A model generated the notes under the pieces. It did no database searches, had not been told where the DNA came from, and saw nothing but the letters and a program-made list of their open reading frames with translations. From assembly GCA_025361165.1 (NCBI GenBank), contig JANYAU010000139.1, positions 1 through 43,593 on the forward strand: a stretch of DNA of 43,593 bases, read 5' to 3'. Shown piece after piece: positions 18,649 through 28,589 of this stretch. Source of the DNA: Betaproteobacteria bacterium (GTDB lineage Bacteria; Pseudomonadota; Gammaproteobacteria; Burkholderiales; Thiobacteraceae). Made by a program: the position numbers and the translations under genes. Each line of letters opens with the position of its first letter. Positions within the stretch are counted from its first letter, which is position 1.

Positions 18649-20688
18649 TTACAGCAAAGGAACCATCAACAAAGCCACGATGTTGATAATCTTAATCAGC
18701 GGATTGATCGCCGGGCCGGCCGTGTCTTTGTAGGGATCGCCCACGGTGTCGCCCGTGACGGCGGCTTTGTGCGCATCACTGCCTTTACCACCGAAGTGAT
18801 TGTCCTCAATATATTTCTTTGCGTTGTCCCAAGCGCCGCCGCCGGTGGTCATGGAGATCGCCACAAAAATACCGGTGACGATGGCGCCCATCAGCACGCC
18901 GCCCAAAGCCTGCGCCCCTAAAGTGAGCCCCACCAGCACCGGCACCAGCACCGGCAGCAAAGAAGGAATCATCATTTCTTTGATCGCGGCCTTAGTAAGC
19001 ATGTCCACCGCTTTGGAGTAATCCGGTTTGGCGGTCCCCTCCATGATGCCGGGGATCTCCTTGAACTGACGGCGGACTTCGACCACCACCGAACCAGCGG
19101 CGCGGCCCACTGCTTCCATGGCCATGGCGCCGAACAAGAAAGGCACCAGCCCGCCGATGAACAGGCCGACGATTACCATGTGGTTGGAGAGATCGAAAAC
19201 CGTCGCCACCCCCAGGTGCGCTTGCAGCGTATGGGTGTAGTCGGCAAACAACACTAGCGCAGCCAGCCCAGCAGAGCCGATGGCGTAACCTTTGGTCACG
19301 GCTTTGGTGGTGTTGCCCACGGCGTCAAGCGGGTCGGTGATATTGCGCACTTCATCCGGCAGATTGGCCATTTCGGCAATGCCGCCGGCGTTGTCGGTCA
19401 CCGGACCGTAAGCGTCGAGCGCGACGATAATACCGGTCATGCTCAGCATGGCCGTCGCCGCAATCGCGATGCCGTACAGCCCGGCCAAATAATGCGCACC
19501 GAGAATCGCGGCGCACACCGCCAGTACCGGCAAGGCGGTGGAGCGCATGGAGACGCCCAAACCGGCGATGACGTTAGTGCCATGACCGGTGGTCGAAGCT
19601 TGTGCGATGTGGCGCACCGGCGCGTACTCCGTCGCGGTGTAATACTCGGTGATCACTACCATCGCAGCCGTCAGCACCAGGCCGATTAAGGCCGCATAAT
19701 AGAGCATCAGCGTGGGCACGATTTTGCCGTCGAGCGTCACGCTATCGCCCATGATGTAAGTGGTCACCGGATAGAAGGCGATGGCCGCCAGTACGCCGGA
19801 CACTGCCAGACCACGATACAGTGCATTCATGATCTTGCCGCCCTCACGCGCTTTGACAAAGAAAGTGCCGATGATCGAGGCGATGATCGATACGCCGCCC
19901 AGCACCAGCGGATAAAGCAGGGCTTTATCGCCCATGCCTTTCATTATCAGGCTGCCCAACAACATGGTGGCGATGATGGTCACGGCGTAAGTCTCAAATA
20001 AGTCCGCCGCCATGCCGGCGCAATCGCCGACATTGTCGCCGACGTTGTCCGCGATCACCGCCGGGTTGCGCGGATCATCTTCGGGAATGCCGGCTTCGAC
20101 TTTACCCACCAGGTCGGCGCCGACGTCCGCGCCCTTGGTGAAAATACCGCCGCCAAGACGCGCGAAGATGGAAATCAGCGAGCCGCCGAAGGCCAAGCCC
20201 ACCAGCGGCGAGATATTCACTTCCGCCCCCGGCAGCGTCATCGAGGCGAGTAGCGCGTAGTAACCCGCCACACCCAACAAACCCAAGCCTACCACCAGCA
20301 TGCCGGTAATCGCGCCGCTTTGAAATGCCACTTGCAGCGCGGCATTCAAACCACTGCGCGCAGCTTCGGTGGTACGCACGTTAGCGCGCACGGAAATATT
20401 CATGCCGATATAACCCGTCAGCCCGGACAAGATTGCACCGATAGCGAAACCGATCGCAGTCAACGCACCGAGCTTCCAGTACATCAGCACGAACAACACC
20501 ACGCCGACGAGCGCAATGGTGCGATATTGCCGATTGAGATAGGCTTGCGCGCCGACTTGAATCGCCGCGGCGATTTCCCGCATGCGTTCATTGCCCGTGG
20601 GCTTGGCAAGCACCCAGCGGCTGGCGAAAAAACCGTAAACAATTGCGAGACCTGCGCAAACGAGCGCGAAAATCAGACCTGCTGACAT
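18649..20688 (-). CDS. hppA: Membrane-bound H+-translocating inorganic pyrophosphatase
   Basis: 679 aa; [81 protein letters not shown] (Lys at the K+-dependence position). Confidence 0.97.
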   Translation of the reverse strand: MSAGLIFALVCAGLAIVYGFFASRWVLAKPTGNERMREIAAAIQVGAQAYLNRQYRTIALVGVVLFVLMYWKLGALTAIGFAIGAILSGLTGYIGMNISVRANVRTTEAARSGLNAALQVAFQSGAITGMLVVGLGLLGVAGYYALLASMTLPGAEVNISPLVGLAFGGSLISIFARLGGGIFTKGADVGADLVGKVEAGIPEDDPRNPAVIADNVGDNVGDCAGMAADLFETYAVTIIATMLLGSLIMKGMGDKALLYPLVLGGVSIIASIIGTFFVKAREGGKIMNALYRGLAVSGVLAAIAFYPVTTYIMGDSVTLDGKIVPTLMLYYAALIGLVLTAAMVVITEYYTATEYAPVRHIAQASTTGHGTNVIAGLGVSMRSTALPVLAVCAAILGAHYLAGLYGIAIAATAMLSMTGIIVALDAYGPVTDNAGGIAEMANLPDEVRNITDPLDAVGNTTKAVTKGYAIGSAGLAALVLFADYTHTLQAHLGVATVFDLSNHMVIVGLFIGGLVPFLFGAMAMEAVGRAAGSVVVEVRRQFKEIPGIMEGTAKPDYSKAVDMLTKAAIKEMMIPSLLPVLVPVLVGLTLGAQALGGVLMGAIVTGIFVAISMTTGGGAWDNAKKYIEDNHFGGKGSDAHKAAVTGDTVGDPYKDTAGPAINPLIKIINIVALLMVPLL

Positions 20689-20755
20689 GACTCCTCCTTG
20701 GGTTTACATCGTTATGTACGGCTGATGCGGCTAGCCGGGTTTCTTGTGGCGCTAC

Positions 20756-20974
20756 TTATTCGTAGCGAGTAATCGCGATACCTTTTTCGAAGCGCGTGCC
20801 CGGTTGAAAATCGAACACCCGATCAAGCTCGCATTCGACTATCAAACGATCCACCGCAGCCTGTCCATGTTCTTTTTGCACCTCCGACAAAATCAGCTTG
20901 GCGGAATTGCCGTTATAAAAGCTGCCGAACCCGGCTTGCAGAATCAACAGTTCATGTGCGCGTTCGAGTGTCAT
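20756..20974 (-). CDS. Conserved-looking small hypothetical protein between pfp and hppA
   Basis: MTLERAHELLILQAGFGSFYNGNSAKLILSEVQKEHGQAAVDRLIVECELDRVFDFQPGTRFEKGIAITRYE; alternative upstream ATG at 20992. Amino-acid composition and position support a real gene. Confidence 0.65.
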   Translation of the reverse strand: MTLERAHELLILQAGFGSFYNGNSAKLILSEVQKEHGQAAVDRLIVECELDRVFDFQPGTRFEKGIAITRYE

Positions 20975-20997
20975 ACGAAAATGGCAGCCCAAAACGC

Positions 20998-21058
20998 CAC
21001 GGGGGTCATGCGCATCGCAGGCCGTGTTTTATTCCCCGCTTTTCTCATGACCCCCGTG
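20998..21058. repeat. 13-bp perfect inverted repeat (stem-loop) between pfp and the small ORF
   Basis: CACGGGGGTCATG (20998-21010) and CATGACCCCCGTG (21046-21058). Confidence 0.85.
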
Positions 21059-21079
21059 ATCTCCATGGCGTTGTGCGCG

Positions 21080-22342
21080 TTAAATTTTAAAAGCGCCCTT
21101 GAGCTTCTTCGGCACCGCTAAATTCTTCAGCCGCACGTAGTTCGGCAGGCCGTCTTTGTAGGGCGGATAATCTTCGCCCTTGATCAAGCCGGCCAGATAG
21201 CCGCGGCATTTCTGCGTGATGCCGAAGCCATCCGGTGTAATGAAATTACGCGGCATCATTTTTTCTTTATTCGCCACGTCTTTCAGTTCCGCCACGCCGA
21301 TTTTCCATTTGTACGGTTTGTCGGACAATCGCACCACGGTCGGCATCACCGAGTTCTTACCCTTGAGCGCCAAATCGACCGCGGCTTTGCCCAATGCATA
21401 CGCTTGTTCAACGTCGGTCTTGGAAGCAATATGGCGTGCAGCGCGTTGCAGATAATCCGCCACCGCCCAGTGATATTTATAGCCCAGCTTGTCTTTGATC
21501 ATGCCCGCCACCACCGGCGCGGCGCCGCCCAGTTGCGCATGCCCGAAGGAATCACGCGTGCCGGCTTCGGCCAGGAACTTGCCGTCAGGATAATGCGTAC
21601 CTTCCGACACCACCACGGTGCAGTAGCCGAACTTCTCGACCTTCTGCTTAACGATGGCCAGGAATTTATCCTGATTGAATTCGACTTCCGGGAACAGAAT
21701 CACGATCGGAATATTGTTCTCGTTGTCCGCCGCCATCCCGCCCGCAGCGGCGATCCAGCCGGCGTGACGCCCCATCACTTCCAGCACGAATACCTTGGTC
21801 GACGTTTTGCACATGGACGCCACATCGAAGCTCGCCTCGCGCGTGGAGATCGCGATGTATTTCGCCACCGAACCGAAACCGGGGCAGCAATCGGTGATGG
21901 GTAAATCGTTGTCCACGGTCTTGGGCACGTGGATCGCTTGCAGCGGATAGTCCATGGCCTCGGACAATTGCGATACTTTCCAGCAGGTGTCGGCGGAATC
22001 GCCGCCGCCGTTATAGAAGAAATAGCCGATGTTGTGCGCCTTGAACACTTCAATCAAGCGCTCGTATTCGGGTTTGTTTTGCTCCAGGCTTTTGAGTTTG
22101 TAACGACAAGAACCGAATGCGCCGGACGGCGTGTAGCGCAGCGCGGCGATCGCCTTCGCCGATTCTTTGGTGGTGTCGATCAGATCTTCGGTCAGCGCGC
22201 CGATGATGCCGTTGCGGCCAGCGTACACCTTGCCGATTTTGTCTTTATGTTTGCGCGCGGTTTCGATCACGCCACAGGCGGAAGCGTTGATCACCGCGGT
22301 CACGCCACCCGATTGGGCATAGAAGGCGTTCATCTTGGCCAT
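21080..22342 (-). CDS. pfp: Pyrophosphate-dependent 6-phosphofructokinase
   Basis: 420 aa; YAQSGGVTAVINASACG, NGGGDSADTCWKVS, HVPKTVDNDLPITDCCPGFGS (Lys in PKTVDND as in PPi-dependent enzymes), MGRHAGWIAA. Confidence 0.93.
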   Translation of the reverse strand: MAKMNAFYAQSGGVTAVINASACGVIETARKHKDKIGKVYAGRNGIIGALTEDLIDTTKESAKAIAALRYTPSGAFGSCRYKLKSLEQNKPEYERLIEVFKAHNIGYFFYNGGGDSADTCWKVSQLSEAMDYPLQAIHVPKTVDNDLPITDCCPGFGSVAKYIAISTREASFDVASMCKTSTKVFVLEVMGRHAGWIAAAGGMAADNENNIPIVILFPEVEFNQDKFLAIVKQKVEKFGYCTVVVSEGTHYPDGKFLAEAGTRDSFGHAQLGGAAPVVAGMIKDKLGYKYHWAVADYLQRAARHIASKTDVEQAYALGKAAVDLALKGKNSVMPTVVRLSDKPYKWKIGVAELKDVANKEKMMPRNFITPDGFGITQKCRGYLAGLIKGEDYPPYKDGLPNYVRLKNLAVPKKLKGAFKI

Positions 22343-22381
22343 GTGAATTACTCCTTATCAAGTCGCTTATTTAACGGATAT

Positions 22382-22723
22382 CTATTTTTCGGCGCGCATC
22401 GCCTCGTGATCCGCTTGCACGCGCAGCAGCGTGAGCACGCAGTCGCCGAGGTCGTCGTATTCTTCGCGTCCGGTGCCAAACTGATCTTTCACCGAATAGA
22501 AAAACTGATTGCGGTAGCGGCTCTCGGCCACTTTGAAGATCACAAACTGGCAGCTACGCTCGCTCCAATACAATACCGGCACTTCGGTCAGTTCGCGGTC
22601 GCCGGTGTACAAACGTATCTCGGCGTCGGCTGCCAACACTTCAACGGGTTTACCGAAACGCTCATTTACCGTGGTTTCGACCACGCGGTGTTCGGTTGGG
22701 GTGAAATCGGGAATAGGGCTCAT
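22382..22723 (-). CDS. Hypothetical protein
   Basis: 113 aa ORF MSPIPDFTPTEHRVVETTVNERFGKPVEV... co-oriented between adk and pfp; no recognised family. Confidence 0.7.
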   Translation of the reverse strand: MSPIPDFTPTEHRVVETTVNERFGKPVEVLAADAEIRLYTGDRELTEVPVLYWSERSCQFVIFKVAESRYRNQFFYSVKDQFGTGREEYDDLGDCVLTLLRVQADHEAMRAEK

Positions 22724-22731
22724 AGGAAATC

Positions 22732-22751
22732 GGGCGAGGCATGCCTCGCCC
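22732..22751. repeat. Dispersed palindrome, copy 1
   Basis: GGGCGAGGCATGCCTCGCCC(CTAC), same core as at 37647-37668. Confidence 0.85.
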
Positions 22752-22763
22752 CTACAACGTTGC

Positions 22764-23513
<750 letters not shown>

Positions 23514-23540
23514 TTATTTTTATCCCCGCATAAACAGGGT

Positions 23541-24302
23541 TTAGGCTTTAAATAAAGCCCTTACCTTGGCTAAATCGTCCGGCGTATCGACCCCTGCGGC
23601 AGGCGCCCGGTCCGTCACCACTACTGCGATCTTGTGGCCGTGCCACAGCGCGCGCAACTGTTCCAGCGCCTCGAATTGCTCCACTGCAGCCGGGGCGAGT
23701 TGCTGATAGGTTTTGAGAAACGCGGCGCGGTAAGCGTAGAGGCCGATGTGCCGGTACACCGGCATCTCTGGCGGCAAGCGCGTCGGCGCGTTCTGAAACG
23801 CGTCACGCCCGTAGGGAATCGGCGCGCGCGAAAAATACATCGCATAGCCCATACGGTCGAGCACCACTTTCACGATGTTCTGATTGAATAGGCTCGCCAT
23901 ATCGTGAATCGCGTGGCAAGCAGTGGCAATATCCGCGCTGCCGTGGCTCGCCAGACTGCCCGCGACATCCACAATCAACTGCGGATCAAGCAGCGGCTCA
24001 TCGCCCTGCACATTGACGATGATCTGATCGTCCGCCCACTTCAGCGTATGCGCGACTTCCGCAATGCGGTCGGTGCCGGAAGCATGCTCGGGTGAAGTCA
24101 GCAGCGCGTTATAACCGCTCGCTTTCACGATCTCGGCCACTTGCGCATGATCGGTCGCGACCCATACTTCCTGCGCGCCGGATTTAAGCGCCAACTCTAC
24201 TACCCGCACCACCATCGGTTTGCCGGCGATATCGGCCAAGGGCTTACCGGGCAGGCGCATGGAAGCGTAACGGGCCGGGATGACCACTTTGAATGGATTC
24301 AT
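23541..24302 (-). CDS. kdsB: 3-deoxy-manno-octulosonate cytidylyltransferase
   Basis: [61 protein letters not shown]. Confidence 0.96.
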   Translation of the reverse strand: MNPFKVVIPARYASMRLPGKPLADIAGKPMVVRVVELALKSGAQEVWVATDHAQVAEIVKASGYNALLTSPEHASGTDRIAEVAHTLKWADDQIIVNVQGDEPLLDPQLIVDVAGSLASHGSADIATACHAIHDMASLFNQNIVKVVLDRMGYAMYFSRAPIPYGRDAFQNAPTRLPPEMPVYRHIGLYAYRAAFLKTYQQLAPAAVEQFEALEQLRALWHGHKIAVVVTDRAPAAGVDTPDDLAKVRALFKA

Positions 24303-24332
24303 GGTGAACGACGATTAGTTAACAAACAAAAA

Positions 24333-24360
24333 TTACCCAGTTACCGAATTACCGAATCAC
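24333..24360. repeat. Short tandem 8-mers TTACCCAG-TTACCGAA-TTACCGAA-TCAC
   Basis: Direct reading of the sequence; abuts the stop codon of the Trm112-like gene. Confidence 0.75.
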
Positions 24361-24536
24361 ACATCTTCTTCCGCCGGTAACTTACGCGCCTCATCTTCCA
24401 GCATCACCGGAATGTCGTCGCGAACCGGATACGCCAGCCGGTCGGCTTTGCACACCAATTCTTGCTGGTCTTTGCGATACACCAATGGCCCTTTGCATAA
24501 AGGGCAGACCAGAATCTCAAGCAGTTTCGCGTCCAT
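24357..24536 (-). CDS. Trm112 family (YcaR-like) protein
   Basis: 59 aa, below the ORF-track cutoff: [59 protein letters not shown]; located between kdsB and lpxK as is common. Confidence 0.93.
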   Translation of the reverse strand: MDAKLLEILVCPLCKGPLVYRKDQQELVCKADRLAYPVRDDIPVMLEDEARKLPAEEDV

Positions 24537-25525
24537 CAGCGTTCCTTAATTTTTTCCAGCACGGCAAGACCGACGCCGGGATCGAGCTTCGCCTCTACCG
24601 GCAATACCCAGGCATTATCGCCCACGAAATCGGCGCACTTCACCGCGTCTTTTTCCGTCATCACGATCGCCTCGGATTCGTGCCAGGGCAAATCCTGCGG
24701 CGCGAACGGATGATGATCGGGGAAGGGGTGCTCGGTAAAGCGCATGCCGAGTTTTTTCAAATAGGTAAAAAACCGTTCCGGGTGGCCAATCCCCGCCACC
24801 GCATGCACCCGCTGGCCGGCAAAAACTTCGGGCCGCGCTTGGAGTTCGGGATTACGCAGATTGTAAAGCAGATCGCCCGTGAGTTGCATGGTGAATTCAC
24901 GGCGCTTCAAGGGCGCACCGGGCAGCCAGCCATTAATCACTACCGCATCGGCGCGCTTCAAACGCCACACCGGCTCGCGCAAGGGACCGGCCGGTAGCAA
25001 TTGGCCGTTGCCGAACCAGCGCGCGGCGTCGACTACCACCACCTCCACATCGCGCGCCAGTTGATAATGCTGCAAGCCGTCGTCGCTCACGATGACATCA
25101 ACCTGGGGATGACAACCGATCAAGGCCAGCCCTGCTTCAACCCGGCTCCGTCCCACCCACACCGGGCATCCGGTTTTGTGCGCGAGCAGCACCGCCTCAT
25201 CGCCCACTTCATTTGGATTACTGTCTGCGCTCACGGGACGCGGCAGCGTGCCCGTGCCGCGGTAGCCGCGGCTAATAATGCCCGGCTGGTAGCCTTGTGC
25301 TTTCAGCAAGGATACCAAGGCAATCACCAGCGGCGTTTTGCCGGTGCCGCCGACGGAAATATTCCCCACTACCACCACCGGTAGCGGTAACTTGACACTG
25401 CGCATCCACCCTAGCCGATAGAGCGTGCGACGGGCGGCGGAGATGAGCCAGAAAATGAGCGACAAGGGCAGCAAAATCGCCTGCCATAGCGACCAGCGAT
25501 ACCACTGTCGTTCGAGCCAGGTCAT
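24536..25525 (-). CDS. lpxK: Tetraacyldisaccharide 4'-kinase
   Basis: [67 protein letters not shown]; overlaps trm112 start by ATGA. Confidence 0.95.
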   Translation of the reverse strand: MTWLERQWYRWSLWQAILLPLSLIFWLISAARRTLYRLGWMRSVKLPLPVVVVGNISVGGTGKTPLVIALVSLLKAQGYQPGIISRGYRGTGTLPRPVSADSNPNEVGDEAVLLAHKTGCPVWVGRSRVEAGLALIGCHPQVDVIVSDDGLQHYQLARDVEVVVVDAARWFGNGQLLPAGPLREPVWRLKRADAVVINGWLPGAPLKRREFTMQLTGDLLYNLRNPELQARPEVFAGQRVHAVAGIGHPERFFTYLKKLGMRFTEHPFPDHHPFAPQDLPWHESEAIVMTEKDAVKCADFVGDNAWVLPVEAKLDPGVGLAVLEKIKER

Positions 25526-25619
25526 GACGGGGAAGGTGATTGAGTAATTGGAGTTGGGCCGGTGATTCAATGCTAGGTAATGTGGGTGAAAAAACGCTTC
25601 ACCATTCGCCGCTCACCGA

Positions 25620-26042
25620 TTACTTAGTTTGAGCCTGAGTCGCAAAAGTAATGCGTGATAGCCCCGCCTGCCGCGCGGCTTCCATCACGCTGATCACGGC
25701 TTGATGCGTGGTGTTAGCGTCGGCACTGATGATCACCACCGCTTCAGGCGTGGCGCTGCCCGCCGCGCGCTTTAATTCCAGCGCCAAACCATCCACGTTT
25801 TTGCCTGCAAAGGCCTTGCCGTTCACCGCGTAGTGTCCCGCCGCATCCACCGCTACATTCACCGTTGCCGGTTTCTCTTCGGGCTTATCCGCTTGCGCGG
25901 TGGGTAAATTGATTTGCAACTCGGAGAACTGCGAGAACGTAGTAGTGACCATCATGAAAATCAAAATCACCAGCAGCACGTCGATCATCGGAATCAGATT
26001 GATCTCCGGTTCCTCGCGCTGCTTGCCGCGCTGAAAATTCAT
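25620..26042 (-). CDS. exbD: ExbD/TolR family biopolymer transport protein
   Basis: MNFQRGKQREEPEINLIPMIDVLLVILIFMMVTTTF. Confidence 0.93.
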   Translation of the reverse strand: MNFQRGKQREEPEINLIPMIDVLLVILIFMMVTTTFSQFSELQINLPTAQADKPEEKPATVNVAVDAAGHYAVNGKAFAGKNVDGLALELKRAAGSATPEAVVIISADANTTHQAVISVMEAARQAGLSRITFATQAQTK

Positions 26043-26043
26043 C

Positions 26044-26649
26044 TTACTTGCGATCCCCGTGCAGCACTTCCACCAACTTGATCGCTTGTTGCTCCATATC
26101 CACCACTATTGAATCCACTTTGGCGCGGAAGAAGCGGTAGAAGATCAAGGAGATGATCGCTACCATGAGACCCATCGCCGTATTGTAGAGTGCAACCGAA
26201 ATGCCATGCGCCAATTCGGCCGGATTAGCGCCAGTGGGGCGCATCGCACCAAACAACTCCACCATACCGAGCACCGTACCGAACAAGCCCCACAAGGGCG
26301 AGGCAGTGGCGATGGTTCCCAGCGTCGTTAAGAAACGCTCCAGCTCGTGCGCCACGGCGCGGCCTTCTTCTTCGATGGACTCTTTCATAATCTCGCGCGT
26401 GCTGTTGGCATTGCGCAGCGCGGCGCTAAAGATTCGGCCCAGGGGCGAACCTTGCGTGAGGCGGGTAAGCATGTCTTGCGTGACACCTTTGCTTTGCAAC
26501 TCTTGTAATACCCCTTGCAGTAAACCTCGGGGCGCGACCAGTTTGGCGCGTAAGGACCAGAAACGTTCGCCGATGACACCTAAGGCGAGGATGGATGCGA
26601 ATATCAAGGGCCAGATCGACCAACCCGCTTTTTCTATGATGCTGAGCAC
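26044..26649 (-). CDS. exbB: MotA/TolQ/ExbB proton channel family protein
   Basis: VLSIIEKAGWSIWPLIFASILALGVIGERFW...LTTLGTIATASPLWGLFGTVLGMVELF; GTG start at 26649 preferred over the ORF-track start. Confidence 0.92.
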   Translation of the reverse strand: MLSIIEKAGWSIWPLIFASILALGVIGERFWSLRAKLVAPRGLLQGVLQELQSKGVTQDMLTRLTQGSPLGRIFSAALRNANSTREIMKESIEEEGRAVAHELERFLTTLGTIATASPLWGLFGTVLGMVELFGAMRPTGANPAELAHGISVALYNTAMGLMVAIISLIFYRFFRAKVDSIVVDMEQQAIKLVEVLHGDRK

Positions 26650-26737
26650 GCGGCTTCTCCATCGAAAATTGAGCGTCACTTTAGCTTGCAACGCGATTTT
26701 CGGCAAGGGAACGCGGCACGCATTAGAAAATAGCGCG

Positions 26738-26772
26738 CAAAAAAATGCCCCAGGAGGATGGCAACCTGGGGC
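26738..26772 (-). terminator. Rho-independent terminator upstream of exbB
   Basis: Minus strand GCCCCAGG-TTGCCATCCT-CCTGGGGC then ATTTTTTT; 8-bp perfect stem. Confidence 0.85.
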
Positions 26773-26831
26773 GAAGCGGAGCAGAACAATTACAGGGGAG
26801 ATGAAACACACGGCCACCATCCTGCCGCGTT
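26738..26831 (-). ncRNA. Candidate small RNA or attenuated leader RNA upstream of exbB
   Basis: Minus-strand promoter-like TTGTGC-16 bp-TACAAT (about 26859-26838) followed by about 90 nt of non-coding, CU-rich sequence ending at the strong terminator. Confidence 0.45.
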
Positions 26832-26975
26832 GATGTCATTGTACTATCTTAACGTCATAGCACAAGGCGCATACCAGATTAAATTTTTGCCATCTCCGCG
26901 CCACGCTTGGCGATATGCCGAACAGCAAATTTATTTGCTTAACAATCAACCCCCTAGAACAGGTGCCTCGCACGA

Positions 26976-27010
26976 AAAAAACCCAGACCCATGCCGCATA
27001 AGGGTTTTTT
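26976..27010. terminator. Weak terminator-like hairpin
   Basis: AAAAAACCC...17 nt...GGGTTTTTT. Confidence 0.35.
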
Positions 27011-27028
27011 CACTTTGCCCACATCTCC

Positions 27029-27213
27029 TGTGGATAACTATGTGCATAAGCTGTACGAATCGGGCTTAAGTTGACCGGCGCAAATGACATTTATATTTCG
27101 CTCAAGTTTTGCCCGGTACGATTTATAAATTAAATCATTGGCTTAACTTTTCAACGTACTATTTCTTTGGTCTGAGTGCATAAACAGCGAAATTTCTCGG
27201 CAATTGTGGATAG
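27029..27213. promoter_or_regulatory. Cluster of DnaA-box-like 9-mers upstream of xseA
   Basis: TGTGGATAA (27029-27037), TGTGCATAA (27041-27049), TGTGGATAG (27205-27213), with AT-rich DNA between. Confidence 0.45.
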
Positions 27214-27229
27214 CTGCTACAATCCGGCC

Positions 27230-28573
27230 ATGACAAACCCCGTGTTTAATAGGGTTGAAGAACAGGCGATTCCGATCTCAGAGCTTAATCGCCGAGCCCG
27301 CGCGCTACTCGAAAATTCTTTTCCGCCGCTCTGGGTGAGCGGCGAAATCTCCAATCTCACCCAACATGCTTCCGGGCACTGGTACTTCTCACTGAAAGAT
27401 GAGAAAGCGCAAGTGCGCTGCGTCATGTTCCGCCACCGCAATCAATATTTGGATTTTGCGCCGAAAGAAGGCATGCAAGTCGAAGCGCGTGTGCTGGTCT
27501 CGCTCTACGAGCCGCGCGGCGATTTTCAATTGAATGTCGAAACCATGCGCCCCGGCGGCTTGGGCGCATTGTATGAAGCCTTCGCCAAACTAAAAACCAA
27601 GCTCGAAGCCGAGGGCTTGTTCGACCCGGCGCGCAAACGCGAACTGCCCGCCTTCCCGCAGCAAATCGGCATCATCACCTCGCCCCACGCCGCCGCGTTG
27701 CGCGACGTACTCACCACACTTAAGCGGCGCATGCCCACCATTCCCGTCGTGCTCTACCCCACTCCGGTGCAAGGCAAAGGCGCAAGCTTACAAATCGCCC
27801 AAGCGCTCAAGACTGCGGGTGCGCGCAAGGAATGTGACGTGCTGATTCTCTGCCGTGGTGGCGGCAGCATCGAAGACCTGTGGGAATTCAACGAAGAAAT
27901 CGTCGCCCGTGCCATGGTCGAAAGCCCGATACCGATTATCTGCGGCGTGGGACATGAAACCGATTTCACCATCGCCGATTTCGCCGCCAGCCAGCGCGCG
28001 CCCACGCCGACTGCGGCGGCAGAACTCGCCAGCCCCAACCGCACCGATCTCGCACATCGCTTAACAAGCATCGCCCATCGGATGGCGCACCACGCCGCAC
28101 GCACGGTAGAAACGCGCATGCAGCACTTGGACCATCTCTCCAAGCGCCTAGTACATCCCGGCGAGCGCATCCAACACCAACGTACTCAGCTTGAACATCT
28201 GCGCCAACGCTTGCAGCGCGCCGTGCAATATGGGCAAGAGATCCGCGTCTGGAAAACCCAACAACTCAGCGGCCGCCTCACCCATGCGCTGCCCGATCTG
28301 GCGCCGCTCGAACAACGGCGCACGCACTCTGCCACCCGGCTCGCCTTAGTGATCGGAAATCGCCTCGCTTCCGCTAAGCAAGAGATCGCACGCCTATCGG
28401 CAAGCCTGGCTCACCTCAACCCGCAATCCACTTTGGAGCGCGGGTATAGCATCGCGCGCGATGAGCAAGGGCGTATCGTGCGGGACAGTGACACGATTAA
28501 GGTGGGGAGTGGCGTGGAATTGACGTTTGCCGCGGGCGCCGCGACGACCAAGGTCATTTCTATTTCGGGCTAG
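27230..28573 (+). CDS. xseA: Exodeoxyribonuclease VII large subunit
   Basis: ISELNRRARALLENSFPPLWVSGEISNLTQHASGHWYFSLKDEKAQVRCVMFR, RGGGSIEDLWEFNEE, GVGHETDFTIADFAASQRAPTPTAAAELA. Confidence 0.96.
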   Translation: MTNPVFNRVEEQAIPISELNRRARALLENSFPPLWVSGEISNLTQHASGHWYFSLKDEKAQVRCVMFRHRNQYLDFAPKEGMQVEARVLVSLYEPRGDFQLNVETMRPGGLGALYEAFAKLKTKLEAEGLFDPARKRELPAFPQQIGIITSPHAAALRDVLTTLKRRMPTIPVVLYPTPVQGKGASLQIAQALKTAGARKECDVLILCRGGGSIEDLWEFNEEIVARAMVESPIPIICGVGHETDFTIADFAASQRAPTPTAAAELASPNRTDLAHRLTSIAHRMAHHAARTVETRMQHLDHLSKRLVHPGERIQHQRTQLEHLRQRLQRAVQYGQEIRVWKTQQLSGRLTHALPDLAPLEQRRTHSATRLALVIGNRLASAKQEIARLSASLAHLNPQSTLERGYSIARDEQGRIVRDSDTIKVGSGVELTFAAGAATTKVISISG

Positions 28574-28589
28574 ACCGTCAGCGTAAAGC

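Noticed and set aside
26758-27069. 103-aa plus-strand ORF between exbB and xseA
   Set aside because: Low-complexity, runs through terminator-like hairpins and DnaA-box-like sites; no protein-like features.
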